This document shows positions 55,901 to 60,166 of a DNA stretch of 64,000 nucleotides, one piece after another. Below the pieces are notes generated by a model. The model saw only the letters and a list, made by a program, of their open reading frames with translations. It was not told the origin of the DNA and did not search any database. The DNA is taken from assembly GCA_965205955.1 (NCBI GenBank), contig OZ242192.1, positions 248,001-312,000 on the forward strand, written 5' to 3'. Numbering within the stretch: the stretch's first letter is position 1; each line of letters opens with the position of its first letter. The DNA comes from G965202915 sp965205955. Its GTDB lineage: Bacteria > Pseudomonadota > Gammaproteobacteria > Eutrophobiales > Eutrophobiaceae. Made by a program: the position numbers and the translations under genes.

Positions 55901-56240
55901 TTGGGTTATCACACGTCGTTTGCGCAACCGCCGAAACCGGTGCGAGCAGGGCGCCCAGCAGGAAGAGTCCTGCGAGGACCGAGGCGGATGAGAAATACCG
56001 CCTGAGTGGGTGGTTGTATTTTCCTGGTGATGTTTCTGGTGATGTTTCTGGTGATGTTTCTGGTGATGTTTCTGGTGATGTTTCCGGTGATGTTTCTGGT
56101 GATGTTTCCGGGGATGTTTCTGGTGATGTTTCTGGTGATGTTTCTGGTGATGTTCCTGATGATATTCCTGGTGATGTTCCTGATGATATTCCTGGTGATA
56201 TTTCCGGGAACATCGCTTTGCTTGAGGCCACCTTATTCAT
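39819..56240 (-). CDS. Giant autotransporter-type adhesin of about 5,473 residues
   Basis: One open frame of 16.4 kb. I chose ATG 56240 (MNKVASSKAMF); a GTG at 56258 is also in frame. Order: a polar N-terminus and a SPET-type 12-bp repeat array, then the signal sequence (hydrophobic LAGLFLLGALLAPVSAVA, cleavage near AQ|TT). Next a ~190-residue domain (CDNPITWNGIMPECLSPGDTY to YALSNIL), five SwmB-like repeats, Ig-like and SwmB-like domains, and about 28 modules of Calx-beta type (e.g. PEAGGTADYTVVL, LTFTTTDWNTAQTVTVT). Near the C-terminus is an Ig-like domain, one more SwmB-like repeat, then an autotransporter beta-barrel (about residues 5090-5473) ending in Phe. The Asp-rich linkers (DDDTA) suggest calcium-dependent stiffening. 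It is a predicted type V secreted adhesin. The frame is intact throughout. Confidence 0.9.
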   Translation of the reverse strand: MNKVASSKAMFPEISPGISSGTSPGISSGTSPETSPETSPETSPETSPETSPETSPETSPETSPETSPETSPGKYNHPLRRYFSSASVLAGLFLLGALLAPVSAVAQTTCDNPITWNGIMPECLSPGDTYRVLFLTNARRNATATDAATYDNFARGQASTNGTMDFDAVTFQALISTAGESMRARTNTDPVNNEPGEPIFFYRGDKVADNYADFYDLSWDTDGQWNQRGDSLGTLSGDSFRQVWTGSTADGAISTGQTPGSTMVAYGEPSIAGEQFFSGTGDPSVTRRLYALSNILMIPEPPILQSATIDGATLLLTYSEALDDTSTPSAGAYTVMVGGSAGPDVNNVEISGMTVTLTLSTAVSSDQTVTLDYAVPGSDPIQDADGNEAAALDGQAVENNTPPILQTATVNGATLVLTYNDELDDTSPPSAGAYMVMVSSGAAPTVSTVAISGRIVTLTLSPAVSSDQTVTLDYEVPGSNPIQDADGNEAAALNGQPVENNTPPILESATVNVATLVLTYSEALDDTSTPSTGAYTVMVGGSAGPDVNNVEISGMTVTLTLSAAVSNGQMVTLDYAVPGSDPIQDADGNEAAALTGRVVENNTPPILESATVDGATLVLTYNAVLDTSPPSTGAYTVMVGSSAGPDINNVEISGMTVTLTLATAVTAGQMVTLDYRSGTPGSTPIQDADGNEAAALTGRVVENNTPPIPILESATIDGATLVLTYDEELDDTSPPSAGAYTVMVRSGAAPPVSTPVSTVAIDPSNNRIVTLTLSTAVTAGQTVTLDYRSGTPGSTPIQDTDGNEADELDDQAVENNTLPRLSDLKINSPGSVPSVLVLIQLPPTEVPSGTPAFICSESLAVQSATKGFDSDIFEYIACAESSTTGNANTRNIIVTPIVADTTNEEFEVFLGSRNVGTASQVVTAAQVTARIEVSPTSGSNITPYTVQIFPLPPRPVLERAIVRDTRLFLVYSRQLDTTSIPSPGDFEVRVQVEDKDPIPNTVTDVAIRSAALDSDRDLVPSGTQVVALELTTRVNFGNEVTLTYMSGSNPLRDGVNGDEAAPLVPHPTKSDDPPIPPSQVASNLTPQVPARPVIIRANRLNNFQLTLTLGVRVTSPLPLFFGLFRPLAAGRNVDIPGFTVVDDLTGASIDINDNQGGTNRFLDAIPLTPLMPDPSDALFLTVPLTLNLDSTDPDFEPTAASYTVTYEKGSDPDRRLQGVDVNGEPARSDDPLDPFNTEVDEFTRSTDTDAPTVSSVAITSTTGPYAEGEVIEVTVTFNEVVGVNETVGMAPHPIPQIPLQLDAGTTVQALYTEGMANRGDRSFSETLVFSYTVQPGDTDTDGVSIAANALADALTTTPSIIQDPAGNNAVSTSNPVTAAPAHIVDTTPPTVDSVAITSITDPYAQDEEIEVSVTFDEPVTVSGTPAITLLVGATLRPTTAVSVSSSNTVVLTYTVVAGDNDADGVSIAANALSLPVISDDLIQDLAGNNAVLTHEEVPAATAPIAHIVDTTPPALMPDDGATINGATLTLTYDEPLDDSSMPSPTTYMVTVSPGTAPTVNTVTISGDIVTLTLSTPVSSDQMVGLIYTVPGSNPIQDLAGNDAAALNIQVTNNTPPPQISIAADTSDPVPEGTTVSFTVTATAVAPPASDLAVTVNVGQTGDFLSDPPDEQTVTILANQFTVSFTVATVDDNIDEADGSVTATVTAGAGAGYTIAAPPANTASVTVTDDDDAGVTVSQPMVTVLEDGSTATYTVVLDTEPTADVTITPTSDGTSVATVSAALTFTPTNWNTAQTVTVTGVNDDVDNTGNQRTATVNHAATSTDTNYEAGSMVGSNIASVTVTATDDDTADVTVTESDGATTVAEPSGTDTYTVVLTTQPTGDVTITPASDDTLVAMVSGVLTFTTTDWNMEQTVTVTVVDDNIDNTGNARTTTVTHAIAGGGYDSVGVADVEVTATDDDDARVTVSGAALTVDPEAGGMATYTVVLVTQPTAEVTITPASDDTSVALVSGALTFTTANWNTPQPVTVTGVNDDIDNPGNARTATVSHTAASTDTNYEASSMAGSNITSVTVTTTDDDTAGVRITPTTLAIDEGGTSTYTVRLDTQPQPTDDVAVTVGGESGDVSVTGSPVTLTFTTGNWNIEQTVTVNVAEDDDAVADSPVTLTHAVTGYGTVSRGANVVVTVDENDTAGVTVAPTMVTVAPEAGGTADYTVVLDTQPTAEVTITPASGDTSVALVSGALTFTTMNWNTSQTVTVTGVDDDIDNTGNVRTTTVTHAATSSDVDYEGEPVDPVMVTATDDDTADVTVTETDSDTTVAEPSGTDTYTVVLTTQPTGDVTITPASDDTSVAMVSGALTFTTMNWNMEQTVTVTVVDDNIDNTDDERTTTVTHVAASTDGNYERFTVDSVAVTATDDDGPPSLAINSPSVPEGNSGTVTLSYTVTLTGATEREVTVAYADAGTGTATSDGTDYDTITGGTLTFTPGTTTQNIDVTVTGDTIDEENETVVVELSNPVNATITPPDGTGTGTITDDDDPPTLAIDSLPVNEGDDGATMTLTYTVTLTGETARTVMVDYADAGATGGGTATSGIDYDTITGGTLTFTPGTTTQNIGVTVRGDTIDEGDETFVVRLSNPTNAMITTADGTGTIMDDDTVGVTVTPLMVTVTEEDGSGRTATYTLVLNTQPTDEVTITPASDDTSVALVSGVLTFTTTDWNVAQTITVTGVDDDIDSDRTTSVTHPAASSDSGYDMVPIASVTVTVMDNDTANVTVTESDGGTTVAEPSGTDTYTVVLDTEPTGNVIITPTSDDTSVAIVSGVLIFTTTNWNMEQTVTVTVVDDDIHNTAGGRTTTVTHVAASTDGNYERFTVDSVAVTATDDDDPPLLAIDSLTVTEGDDGDTMTLRYTVTLTGATEREVTVDYADAGLVGPGRATSGIDYDTITGGTLTFTPGDATTQNIDVTVTGDNIDEGDETVVVRLSNPTNATITSPDGTGTITDDDTVGVTVSETMVTVPENGGMADYTVVLDTQPTAEVTITPASDDTSVALVSGALTFTTTDWNTAQTVTVTGVDDVIDSDRTATVTHMIAGGGYDSVVVDDVMVTATDDDTAGLTFDPASVSVNEGDSSSYTVVLNTEPTVTVTVAITAGGDVSTNLTSLTFTTTDWNTAQTVTVNATEDADGINDSQTLAHTASGAEYDTVAGDVMVTVIDSDTPNVTVTPVTVNVDEAGGTVDYTVVLNTQPTAEVTITPASDDTSVALVSGALTFTTTDWDTAQTVTVTGVDDVIDSDRTTTVTHLAASTDSDYDSFDVDDVMVTATDNDTAGLTFDPAAVNVTEGGSSSYTVVLNTEPTVTVTVAIPAVGDVTADPASLTFTTSNWNTAQTVTVNAGQDVDGNDETETLAHTASGAEYDSVTGAVMVTVMDNDTPNVTVTPTMVTVDEGGGTADYTVVLATQPTAEVTITPASDDTSVALVSGALTFTTTDWDTAQTVTVTGVNDNIDNTGDQRTTTVTHLAASTDSDYNSFDVDDVMVTATDNDTAGLTFDPAAVNVTEGDSSSYTVELATEPTDTVTVAIPAVGDVTADPASLTFTTTDWNTAQTVTVTAAEDADGNNDIEMLAHTASGAEYDSVTDTVMVTVTDNDAPGVTVSESALTVDPEAGGTADYTVVLVTQPTADVTITPASDDTSVALVSGVLTFTTTDWNVAQTVTVTGVNDNIDNVSDRTATVTHAATSSDVDYEGVPVDPVMVTATDNDTAGLTFDPASVSVNEGGSSSYTVVLDTEPTVTVTVAITAGGDVSTNLTSLTFTTTDWNTAQTVTVTAAEDADGNNDSVTLAHAASGGEYDTVAGTVMVTVIDDDAPNVTVTPVTVDVDEAGGTVDYTVVLNTQPTAEVTITPASDDTSVALVSGALTFTTTDWNTAQTVTVTGVNDNIDNTGDERTTTVTHLAASTDSDYNSFDVDDVMVTATDDDTAGLTFDPASVNVLEGDSSSYTVELATEPTTTVTVAIPAVGDVTADPASLTFTTSNWNIAQTVTVTAAEDADGNNDIEMLAHTASGGEYDSVTGDVVVTVMDNDAPGVTVSESALTVDPEAGGTADYTVVLVTQPTADVTITPASDDTSVALVSGALTFTPTDWDTAQTVTVTGVDDDIDNTGDERITTVTHAATSSDVDYEGVPVAPVMVTANDDDTAGLTFDPASVNVLEGDSSSYTVELATEPTTTVTVAITAGGDVSTNPASLTFTTTDWNTAQTVTVNAAEDADGNNDDVTLAHAASGAEYDSVTGDVVVTVMDNDAPGVTVSESALTVDPEAGGTADYTVVLVTQPMADVTITPASDDTSVALVSGALTFTTTDWDTAQTVTVTGVDDDIDNTGDERITTVTHAATSSDVDYEGVPVAPVMVTANDDDTAGLTFDPASVSVNEGDSSSYTVVLDTEPTVTVTVAITAGGDVSTNPTSLTFTTTDWNAAQTVTVTAAEDADGNNDSVTLAHAASGGEYGFVTGDVEVTVIDDEVPGVRISTTTLTVPEGGPNTYTVRLNTQPTGDVVVTVGGASGDVSFSGSPLTFTTSNWETDQTVTVNAAEDDDAAPDAMVTLTHAVTGYGTVTTGPDVVVTVTEDDTARVTVSPTTLTVFEKGGTVGYTVVLTTQPTGDVTITPASGDTSVATVSAALTFTTTDWNTPQTVTVTGMDDGIDNPSDRTATVSHTIAGGDYGSVPVADVAVTAIDANQTLVGFAYNPGEVVLNAPTPPTVTPPSGAQTPLTYSSTTSAVCTVNTDTGALTLVTAGDCNIEATASETPNFNEETVDFTVMVLPMVTLNPVAGNDIVNIEEHMAGFNISGMVSVGATEVSVTLGGGGGRDATVTDTNWTLLIPPNAPEIAGTSVEVVATATTLDGNTGTASRTIGVDLVAPTLVSATINGDILTLLYDEPLDGSFVPSTTTYTVDVVTPGTPLAVRHPVNTVSISGMTVTLMLFTAVTSNDAVILDYRPPGTDPVRDVDGNDAAMLMLDAETVINNTSAGLTPRQAKRLHEEILPQVAQAAAVNFTASMGERIDTVIGGAVLPAEGLWLDGQRIDGDKKAVLLGFLEKAPEYRLSIKEDTLNWKRMLGNSSFVLNLAGENGARGGASLWGSGYYTDFDSEVNADSDNEALKWDGGSFGFQIGADTRMTDNLLTGVAVSWVEGDMEYTLGSGDTRNKGDYTMTLTGIHPYVGWSDDDDRWSLWSSAGYAKGKVEIDPDEASRQKYDTSLVSIAGGFKRKLSGLFNIKGDFSIIEIDVDESHDVEDDRGLSIDSQRLRLLLEAKNKRTLADGGLLTHSGEIGYRVDEGDSETDSDGAELGASIDYHNPATNFTLAGKARALVGNGDHQDWGISGFIRLQPDRYGQGISFTLEPGYGNTSGSADDLWDRRPSPLPIERSDYSARMKAHLGYGLYGFVTPYTEISAEDALRRYRMGVKWQPGEFLDLNLFGEQSQGADTENALRLEGELRF
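42740..47255 (-). repeat. Array of about seven 651-bp super-repeats in the adhesin
   Basis: Two types of ~108-residue module alternate: type A (AGLTFDPASVNV.EG.SSSYTV) and type B (VTVTP or VTVSES..TVDP EAGGTADYTVVL). Equivalent positions recur every 633-651 bp: 42682, 43333, 43984, 44635, 45280, 45931, 46570 and 47203. Some neighbouring copies are almost identical: the ~200 bp from 43089 and from 43740 differ at only a few bases. This implies recent duplication or gene conversion. Confidence 0.92.
53790..55340 (-). repeat. Five ~303-bp SwmB-like repeats near the adhesin N-terminus
   Basis: Five tandem units of about 100 residues, each opening PPILxSATxxGATLxLTY and ending in GNEAAAL...VENNT. 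The 5' ends of the units on the plus strand appear near 54121, 54428, 54731, 55033 and 55340. SwmB repeats occur in large bacterial surface proteins. The copies differ by small substitutions, less homogenised than the Calx-type array. Confidence 0.88.
56029..56208 (-). repeat. Fifteen 12-bp repeats before the adhesin signal sequence
   Basis: Plus-strand unit GATGTTTCTGGT and close variants (GATGTTTCCGGT, GATGTTCCTGAT, GATATTCCTGGT) repeat 15 times without a break, encoding SPET, SPGT and SPGI. The most uniform units are at 56029-56148. No ATG, GTG or TTG lies in frame between the array and the hydrophobic core, so the repeats must be translated. Copy-number changes keep the frame. Confidence 0.95.
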
Positions 56241-56551
56241 TGGATATATGTTCTCCACTTAATGCCATTTGGTTGATATTCGATATAACAGACTCAATAA
56301 TATAGATTATAGTAGATTTTGGGCAGGATACAAGCTTTTTTTGAGTTCCCCGACTGAAAGCGCTTCCGCGACCAGTCTTGAAGGTATACGGCGTTGCATT
56401 TGCTCGGCGTTTGTCCCAGAATGTGCGGGGTCGCGTTTGTGTTGATGTGTACACGGCGATTTTATAGAAACCGCTGACGCGGTGGGGCTGATCTGCATGC
56501 GCTGCTCAGGATATTTGTCCAGCGCTGCCGGGGTTGCGCGCTTTCTAAAAA
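56241..56551. other. Divergent intergenic region between adhesin and methyltransferase
   Basis: About 310 bp with divergent genes. The adhesin side has AT-rich sequence (56280-56330: ATATAACAGACTCAATAATATAGATTATAG region) suited to promoter elements, but no clear pair of hexamers. The methyltransferase side (56380-56551) shows no strong motif. No gene or RNA was found. Confidence 0.5.
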
Positions 56552-57400
56552 ATGGTATCCAAGAGAAAATTCAAAGCAAAGAGGGTGAACGGCAAGGCAA
56601 AGCCTTCGATGGCGGACAAGGCTGATCGTTATGCCTTGTATGAGCAAGCTGTGCAGTGCGTTGAGGCGGAAATTGATTTTGTCGATGAGGTCTTCGAGAA
56701 AATACGCCGCCGCACGGCGGTGATTTTGCGGGAGGATTTCTGCGGCACGGCCAATACGGCCTGTGAGTGGGTGAGGCGGCGTGATACTAATATGGCGTAC
56801 GGGGTGGATCTGGATCGGAAAGTGCTGGACTGGGCGGGAAAAAACAAGATTGCCCGGTTATCGGAAGATCAGGCCCGGCGTATCAGGCTATTGAATGAGG
56901 ACGTGTTGCGGGCGGATACCGGGCGGGTGGATGCAGTGCTGGCGATGAATTTCAGCTACTGGATGTTCAAGGACAGGGCGGGCATGATGGGTTATTTTCG
57001 CACGGTCCGGGAGGGCTTGAATAAGGATGGTGTCTTGTTTCTGGATGCCTACGGCGGTTATGAGTCTTTTCAGGAGCTGGAAGAGGAAACGGAACATAAG
57101 GGCTTTCGCTATGTCTGGGATCAGTATCGTTATAACCCGGTGAACGGGGAATCAGTCTGCAAGATACATTTTAAGTTCAAAGACGGTTCGCAATTAAGGG
57201 ATGCCTTTGAGTATTGCTGGCGGATCTGGACCTTGCCCGAAATTACAGAGATGCTGTCTTCATGCGGGTTTAAACCCACTGTATATTGGGAAGGAACCGA
57301 TGAAAACGGCGAGGGCAACGGCATATACAGACCCGCGACCACGGGTGATGCGGACGCGGGCTGGATTGCGTATATTGTTGCGGAAAAAATTGCCGCCTGA
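56552..57400 (+). CDS. Class I SAM-dependent methyltransferase
   Basis: 282 residues. The motif I-type segment is ILREDFCGTANTACEWVRR (about residues 57-75), followed by the acidic motif II-like YGVDLDRKVLDWA and a motif III-like AVLAMNFSYWMF. The C-terminus (EITEMLSSCGFKPTVYWEG) matches the later motifs of small-molecule methyltransferases. The N-terminus is basic. Substrate cannot be told from sequence. It is transcribed divergently from the adhesin and convergently with the phasin. Confidence 0.85.
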   Translation: MVSKRKFKAKRVNGKAKPSMADKADRYALYEQAVQCVEAEIDFVDEVFEKIRRRTAVILREDFCGTANTACEWVRRRDTNMAYGVDLDRKVLDWAGKNKIARLSEDQARRIRLLNEDVLRADTGRVDAVLAMNFSYWMFKDRAGMMGYFRTVREGLNKDGVLFLDAYGGYESFQELEEETEHKGFRYVWDQYRYNPVNGESVCKIHFKFKDGSQLRDAFEYCWRIWTLPEITEMLSSCGFKPTVYWEGTDENGEGNGIYRPATTGDADAGWIAYIVAEKIAA

Positions 57401-57410
57401 ACGTCAGTGT

Positions 57411-57433
57411 CTGACCGGGCAAGGCCCGGCCAG
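57411..57433. terminator. Possible bidirectional terminator hairpin between methyltransferase and phasin
   Basis: The stem CCGGGC (57415-57420) pairs with GCCCGG (57424-57429) around a 3-base loop, and CTG/CAG extend it with one mismatch. It lies between convergent genes. It lacks a run of T on either side, so Rho-independent function is uncertain. Confidence 0.45.
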
Positions 57434-57456
57434 AAACTTCCGCCTACAGTCAGAAA

Positions 57457-57774
57457 CTAATCCTGCTTGGCAAACTTCTCGACAACCCCTTTGACTTCTT
57501 CGGCATAGGTTTCACTGAGCTTGGCGATCTCCTGCGCACCTTCTACCGCCTTGTCCGATAAATTCTGCGCGGCGGTGAGTTGCTCTTTCAAGTACTCCTG
57601 AAGAGTATCGAAGTCTTTGATTTGGTTTGCCGATTGCAGTGAATTGATACTGATTTTGGCGTTCTCTTGCACCGATTTAGTTTGTATCTCGGCGATTTTT
57701 TCAATGCTTTTCAAGGTCAAATCATTCAGCTCTTTGACCGGCGCAATTAATTTTTCAAACATATTATTATCCAT
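57457..57774 (-). CDS. Phasin family protein
   Basis: 105 residues. The amphipathic helical sequence (LIAPVKELNDLTLKSIEKIAEIQ, then LSDKAVEGAQEIAKLSETYAEEVKG) matches the phasin_2-type proteins that coat polyhydroxyalkanoate granules. Phasins are usually 110-190 residues, so this one is at the short end. A GAGGAAA ribosome-binding site precedes ATG 57774. PHA synthase genes are not in the window. Its presence suggests the organism stores carbon as PHA. Confidence 0.85.
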   Translation of the reverse strand: MDNNMFEKLIAPVKELNDLTLKSIEKIAEIQTKSVQENAKISINSLQSANQIKDFDTLQEYLKEQLTAAQNLSDKAVEGAQEIAKLSETYAEEVKGVVEKFAKQD

Positions 57775-57818
57775 TTCATTTTTCCTCTATTGAATGTGAA
57801 TGTAAGTAATCAATATAT

Positions 57819-57846
57819 ATTATATGGCCATTTTGCTGCAATGCAA
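57819..57846 (-). promoter_or_regulatory. Candidate sigma-70 promoter of the phasin gene
   Basis: On the minus strand TTGCAT (57846-57841) and TATAAT (57824-57819) are separated by 16 bp. The -10 is perfect; the -35 matches only the first three bases. It lies about 45 bp upstream of the phasin start, next to an AT-rich leader. Confidence 0.5.
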
Positions 57847-57902
57847 CAAAATATTTTCTTTTTGTGCGGCGATAACGGGATAGTACACGAAAACAGGGGT
57901 CT

Positions 57903-58018
57903 CCTGACCTGAGCCGGGAGCAGGCATCCAGGCATCCTGAGCCCCTGCAAAGAATGGATTCCTGCTTCCGCAGGAATGGCAGAGAAAGCAGGGATCCCCT
58001 GACCTGAGCCGGGGATCC
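57903..58018. repeat. REP-like palindrome flanked by 16-bp direct repeats
   Basis: The 16-mer CCTGACCTGAGCCGGG occurs at 57903-57918 and 57998-58013. Between them is a perfect hairpin: ATTCCTGC (57958-57965), loop TTCC, GCAGGAAT (57970-57977). The second direct repeat sits within another perfect stem, GGATCCCC (57992-57999) with GGGGATCC (58011-58018), which abuts the stop codon of the AhpD-like gene and could act as a terminator. The pattern is like REP elements seen in many gammaproteobacterial genomes. Confidence 0.75.
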
Positions 58019-58593
58019 TATCCTTTGTTGCTAATCAGTTTTTCGGCAATGGCCGACGGTTCTGCTTCCAGAGTGGTGGCCATGGAGTCGTTCCAGCGAT
58101 TGAAGAAGCCAAAGACGCTTATGACCCCCAGGATCTCAACGATCTCTTCGTCATTCCAATGATGGGATAGTTGTTGGTACATTTCGTCGGTAACACCGTT
58201 TGGTACGGAAGCGGCCGCCAGGGCAAAGTCGAGGGCAATGCGTTCCCGTTCGTTAAACAGGGGGCTGCTGGAGTATTCGTAGATGGCCCGCATCTTGTCT
58301 TCTTCTATGCCCAGACTCGTTGCGCTGACTGAGGTGTGCGCCTTGCAATACTGGCAACCGGAGGCCTGACTGGCCATGTGTGCTACGAGCTTTTTAAAGC
58401 CGTCATCGACCTTGCCGTCCGGCGCAAATACGGCTTCATTTATCTGAAGGGCGGCCTTGGCAATGGCGGGGACCCGTTGCATGGTCAATAAAAAGTTCGG
58501 CACAAAACCCTGGGCGTCCATGGAATGCCGGAAAACCTGTTGCAATTCTGCATCTTGACAATCGTCGATCGGTAGTGGCTTCATTCTTGACAT
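58018..58593 (-). CDS. AhpD/carboxymuconolactone-decarboxylase-like protein
   Basis: 191 residues from ATG 58593; the open frame upstream is a non-conserved extension overlapping prpD. The motif SGCQYCKAHT holds the CxxC plus His of AhpD-like alkylhydroperoxidases, consistent with redox activity. The overall fold (helical, with the GIEEDKMRAIYEYSSSPLFNERERIALDFALAAA stretch) is carboxymuconolactone-decarboxylase-like. It starts 39 bp after the prpD stop on the same strand, so it may be part of the catabolic operon. Possible role: peroxide detoxification or a ring-fission side reaction. AhpD-like proteins are diverse, so the exact reaction is unsure. Confidence 0.85.
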   Translation of the reverse strand: MSRMKPLPIDDCQDAELQQVFRHSMDAQGFVPNFLLTMQRVPAIAKAALQINEAVFAPDGKVDDGFKKLVAHMASQASGCQYCKAHTSVSATSLGIEEDKMRAIYEYSSSPLFNERERIALDFALAAASVPNGVTDEMYQQLSHHWNDEEIVEILGVISVFGFFNRWNDSMATTLEAEPSAIAEKLISNKG

Positions 58594-58631
58594 GGTGGTT
58601 TTCCCTGGTTGAGTCTGGAGGTTATCATAGT

Positions 58632-60128
58632 TTAAATGGGGGGTAATTGATAGCGCTTGTCCGGGTGTTGGCCGGGTTCGTGAGGGGTTACCCATAGGTC
58701 TATAAATTCGTTGACACTGGTGTGGCAGAGTTTCTGTGGATCGGAGCAGAGCTTCAGGATTGCAGCGGCCTGGGGATCGGATAGGCGTGTCTTGATGTTT
58801 CTGGCAAACTTCTTCTCGAGTGCCGGTATGCCTTCTGAGCGGCGGCGGCGGTGACCGATGGGAAATTCGATTTGAATGTTGTCCGTGGCACTGCCGTCTT
58901 TAAAAAAAACCTGCACTGCATTGCCTATGGAGCGTTTTTCCGGGGCAAGATAGTCGATGCTGTATTGCTTGTTTTCGATGATTTGCATTTTGTCCCGCAA
59001 GGTGTCTATGCGGGGATCCGATGCCACGTCGTCTTCATAGTCATCGGCGGTGAGGCGGCCGAAGATGAGTGGGATCGCCACGGTGTATTGAAGACAGTGA
59101 TCGCGGTCGGCCGGGTTGTCCAATTCCCCGGTTTTATCGATGATGCGCACTGCGGCTTCTTGTGTCTGGATCACGATTTTTTCGATTTGGTCGAGATGCT
59201 TTTTTACTTGAGGGTGTAATTGTATCGCCGCTTCTACGGCTGTCTGCGCATGAAATTCGGCCGGAAAAGAAACCTTGAACAATACGTTTTCCATTACGTA
59301 GGAGCTAAACCCCCGGGTGAGTTTGAACTCTTTGCCTTTGAACAAGGCGTCGTAATACCCCCAGTTTTTTGCGCTCAAGGCGGAGGGATAACCCATCTCA
59401 CCGGTGATGGCGATAAGCGCAAGCCGCACACCTCGACTGGTGGCGTCACCGGCGGCCCAGGATTTGCGGGAGCCGGTGTTCGGCGCGTGCCTATGGGTGC
59501 GCAAGGCGCTGCCGTCGATCCAGGCGTTGGATACCGCGTTGATGATCTGTTGTTTGCTGCCGCCGAGCATGCCGGTGACTACGGCAGTGGTTGCGACTCG
59601 TACTAACAATACGTGATCCAGACCAACCCGGTTAAAGCTGTTTTCCAATGCGATGATACCCTGGATCTCGTGCGCTTTAATCATCGCGGTGATGACATCA
59701 TCAATGGTCAGCGGCGCCTTGCCGGCGGCGATGTTCCGGCGGGAAAGGTAGTCTGCTGTGGCCAATATGCCGCCCAGGTTGTCGGAGGGATGGCCCCACT
59801 CCGCCGCTAACCAGGTATCGTTAAAATCGAGCCAACGGATCATGCAGCCAATGTTGAAGGCGGCCATAACCGGATCGAGTTGATAGGGGGTGCCCGGACA
59901 GCGGGCGCCGTTTTCCATCGCCGCCCCGGGCACAACCGGCCCCATCATCCTGGTGCAGGCGGGATAATTCAGCGCCAACAGACCGCAACCCAGGGTATCC
60001 ATCAGACAATAGCGGGCGGTGCTGCGCGCCTCTGCACTGTCAACCGGGTATGCAAGGATGTACTCGGCAATATCAACCAATAGCGGATCGGGAGCGGGAC
60101 GTTTTGTTTCTTTACTACCAATAGACAT
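58632..60128 (-). CDS. prpD: 2-methylcitrate dehydratase, MmgE/PrpD family
   Basis: 498 residues from ATG 60128; the open frame upstream is not conserved. PrpD dehydrates 2-methylcitrate to 2-methylaconitate in propionate breakdown. It has the LMDTLGCGLLALN helix and FNIGCMIRWLDFNDTW, which in the family forms the active-site region, and AEWGHPSDNLGGILATADYL. The length matches bacterial PrpD (about 480-500 residues). It is 38 bp after prpC, so the two are co-transcribed. prpB (methylisocitrate lyase) and an aconitase are not in the window. Confidence 0.93.
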   Translation of the reverse strand: MSIGSKETKRPAPDPLLVDIAEYILAYPVDSAEARSTARYCLMDTLGCGLLALNYPACTRMMGPVVPGAAMENGARCPGTPYQLDPVMAAFNIGCMIRWLDFNDTWLAAEWGHPSDNLGGILATADYLSRRNIAAGKAPLTIDDVITAMIKAHEIQGIIALENSFNRVGLDHVLLVRVATTAVVTGMLGGSKQQIINAVSNAWIDGSALRTHRHAPNTGSRKSWAAGDATSRGVRLALIAITGEMGYPSALSAKNWGYYDALFKGKEFKLTRGFSSYVMENVLFKVSFPAEFHAQTAVEAAIQLHPQVKKHLDQIEKIVIQTQEAAVRIIDKTGELDNPADRDHCLQYTVAIPLIFGRLTADDYEDDVASDPRIDTLRDKMQIIENKQYSIDYLAPEKRSIGNAVQVFFKDGSATDNIQIEFPIGHRRRRSEGIPALEKKFARNIKTRLSDPQAAAILKLCSDPQKLCHTSVNEFIDLWVTPHEPGQHPDKRYQLPPI

Positions 60129-60166
60129 AGGGACTTTGATTCCTGTTTTATTGAATCGTTGGTTTT

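Noticed and set aside
56029..56208. The 12-bp array as a CRISPR array.
   Set aside because: The units are contiguous, lack unique spacers and are in frame in a coding sequence.
56258..56258. GTG 56258 as the adhesin start.
   Set aside because: ATG 56240 lies 6 codons further in and gives a complete N-terminus. The GTG cannot be excluded, but is weaker.
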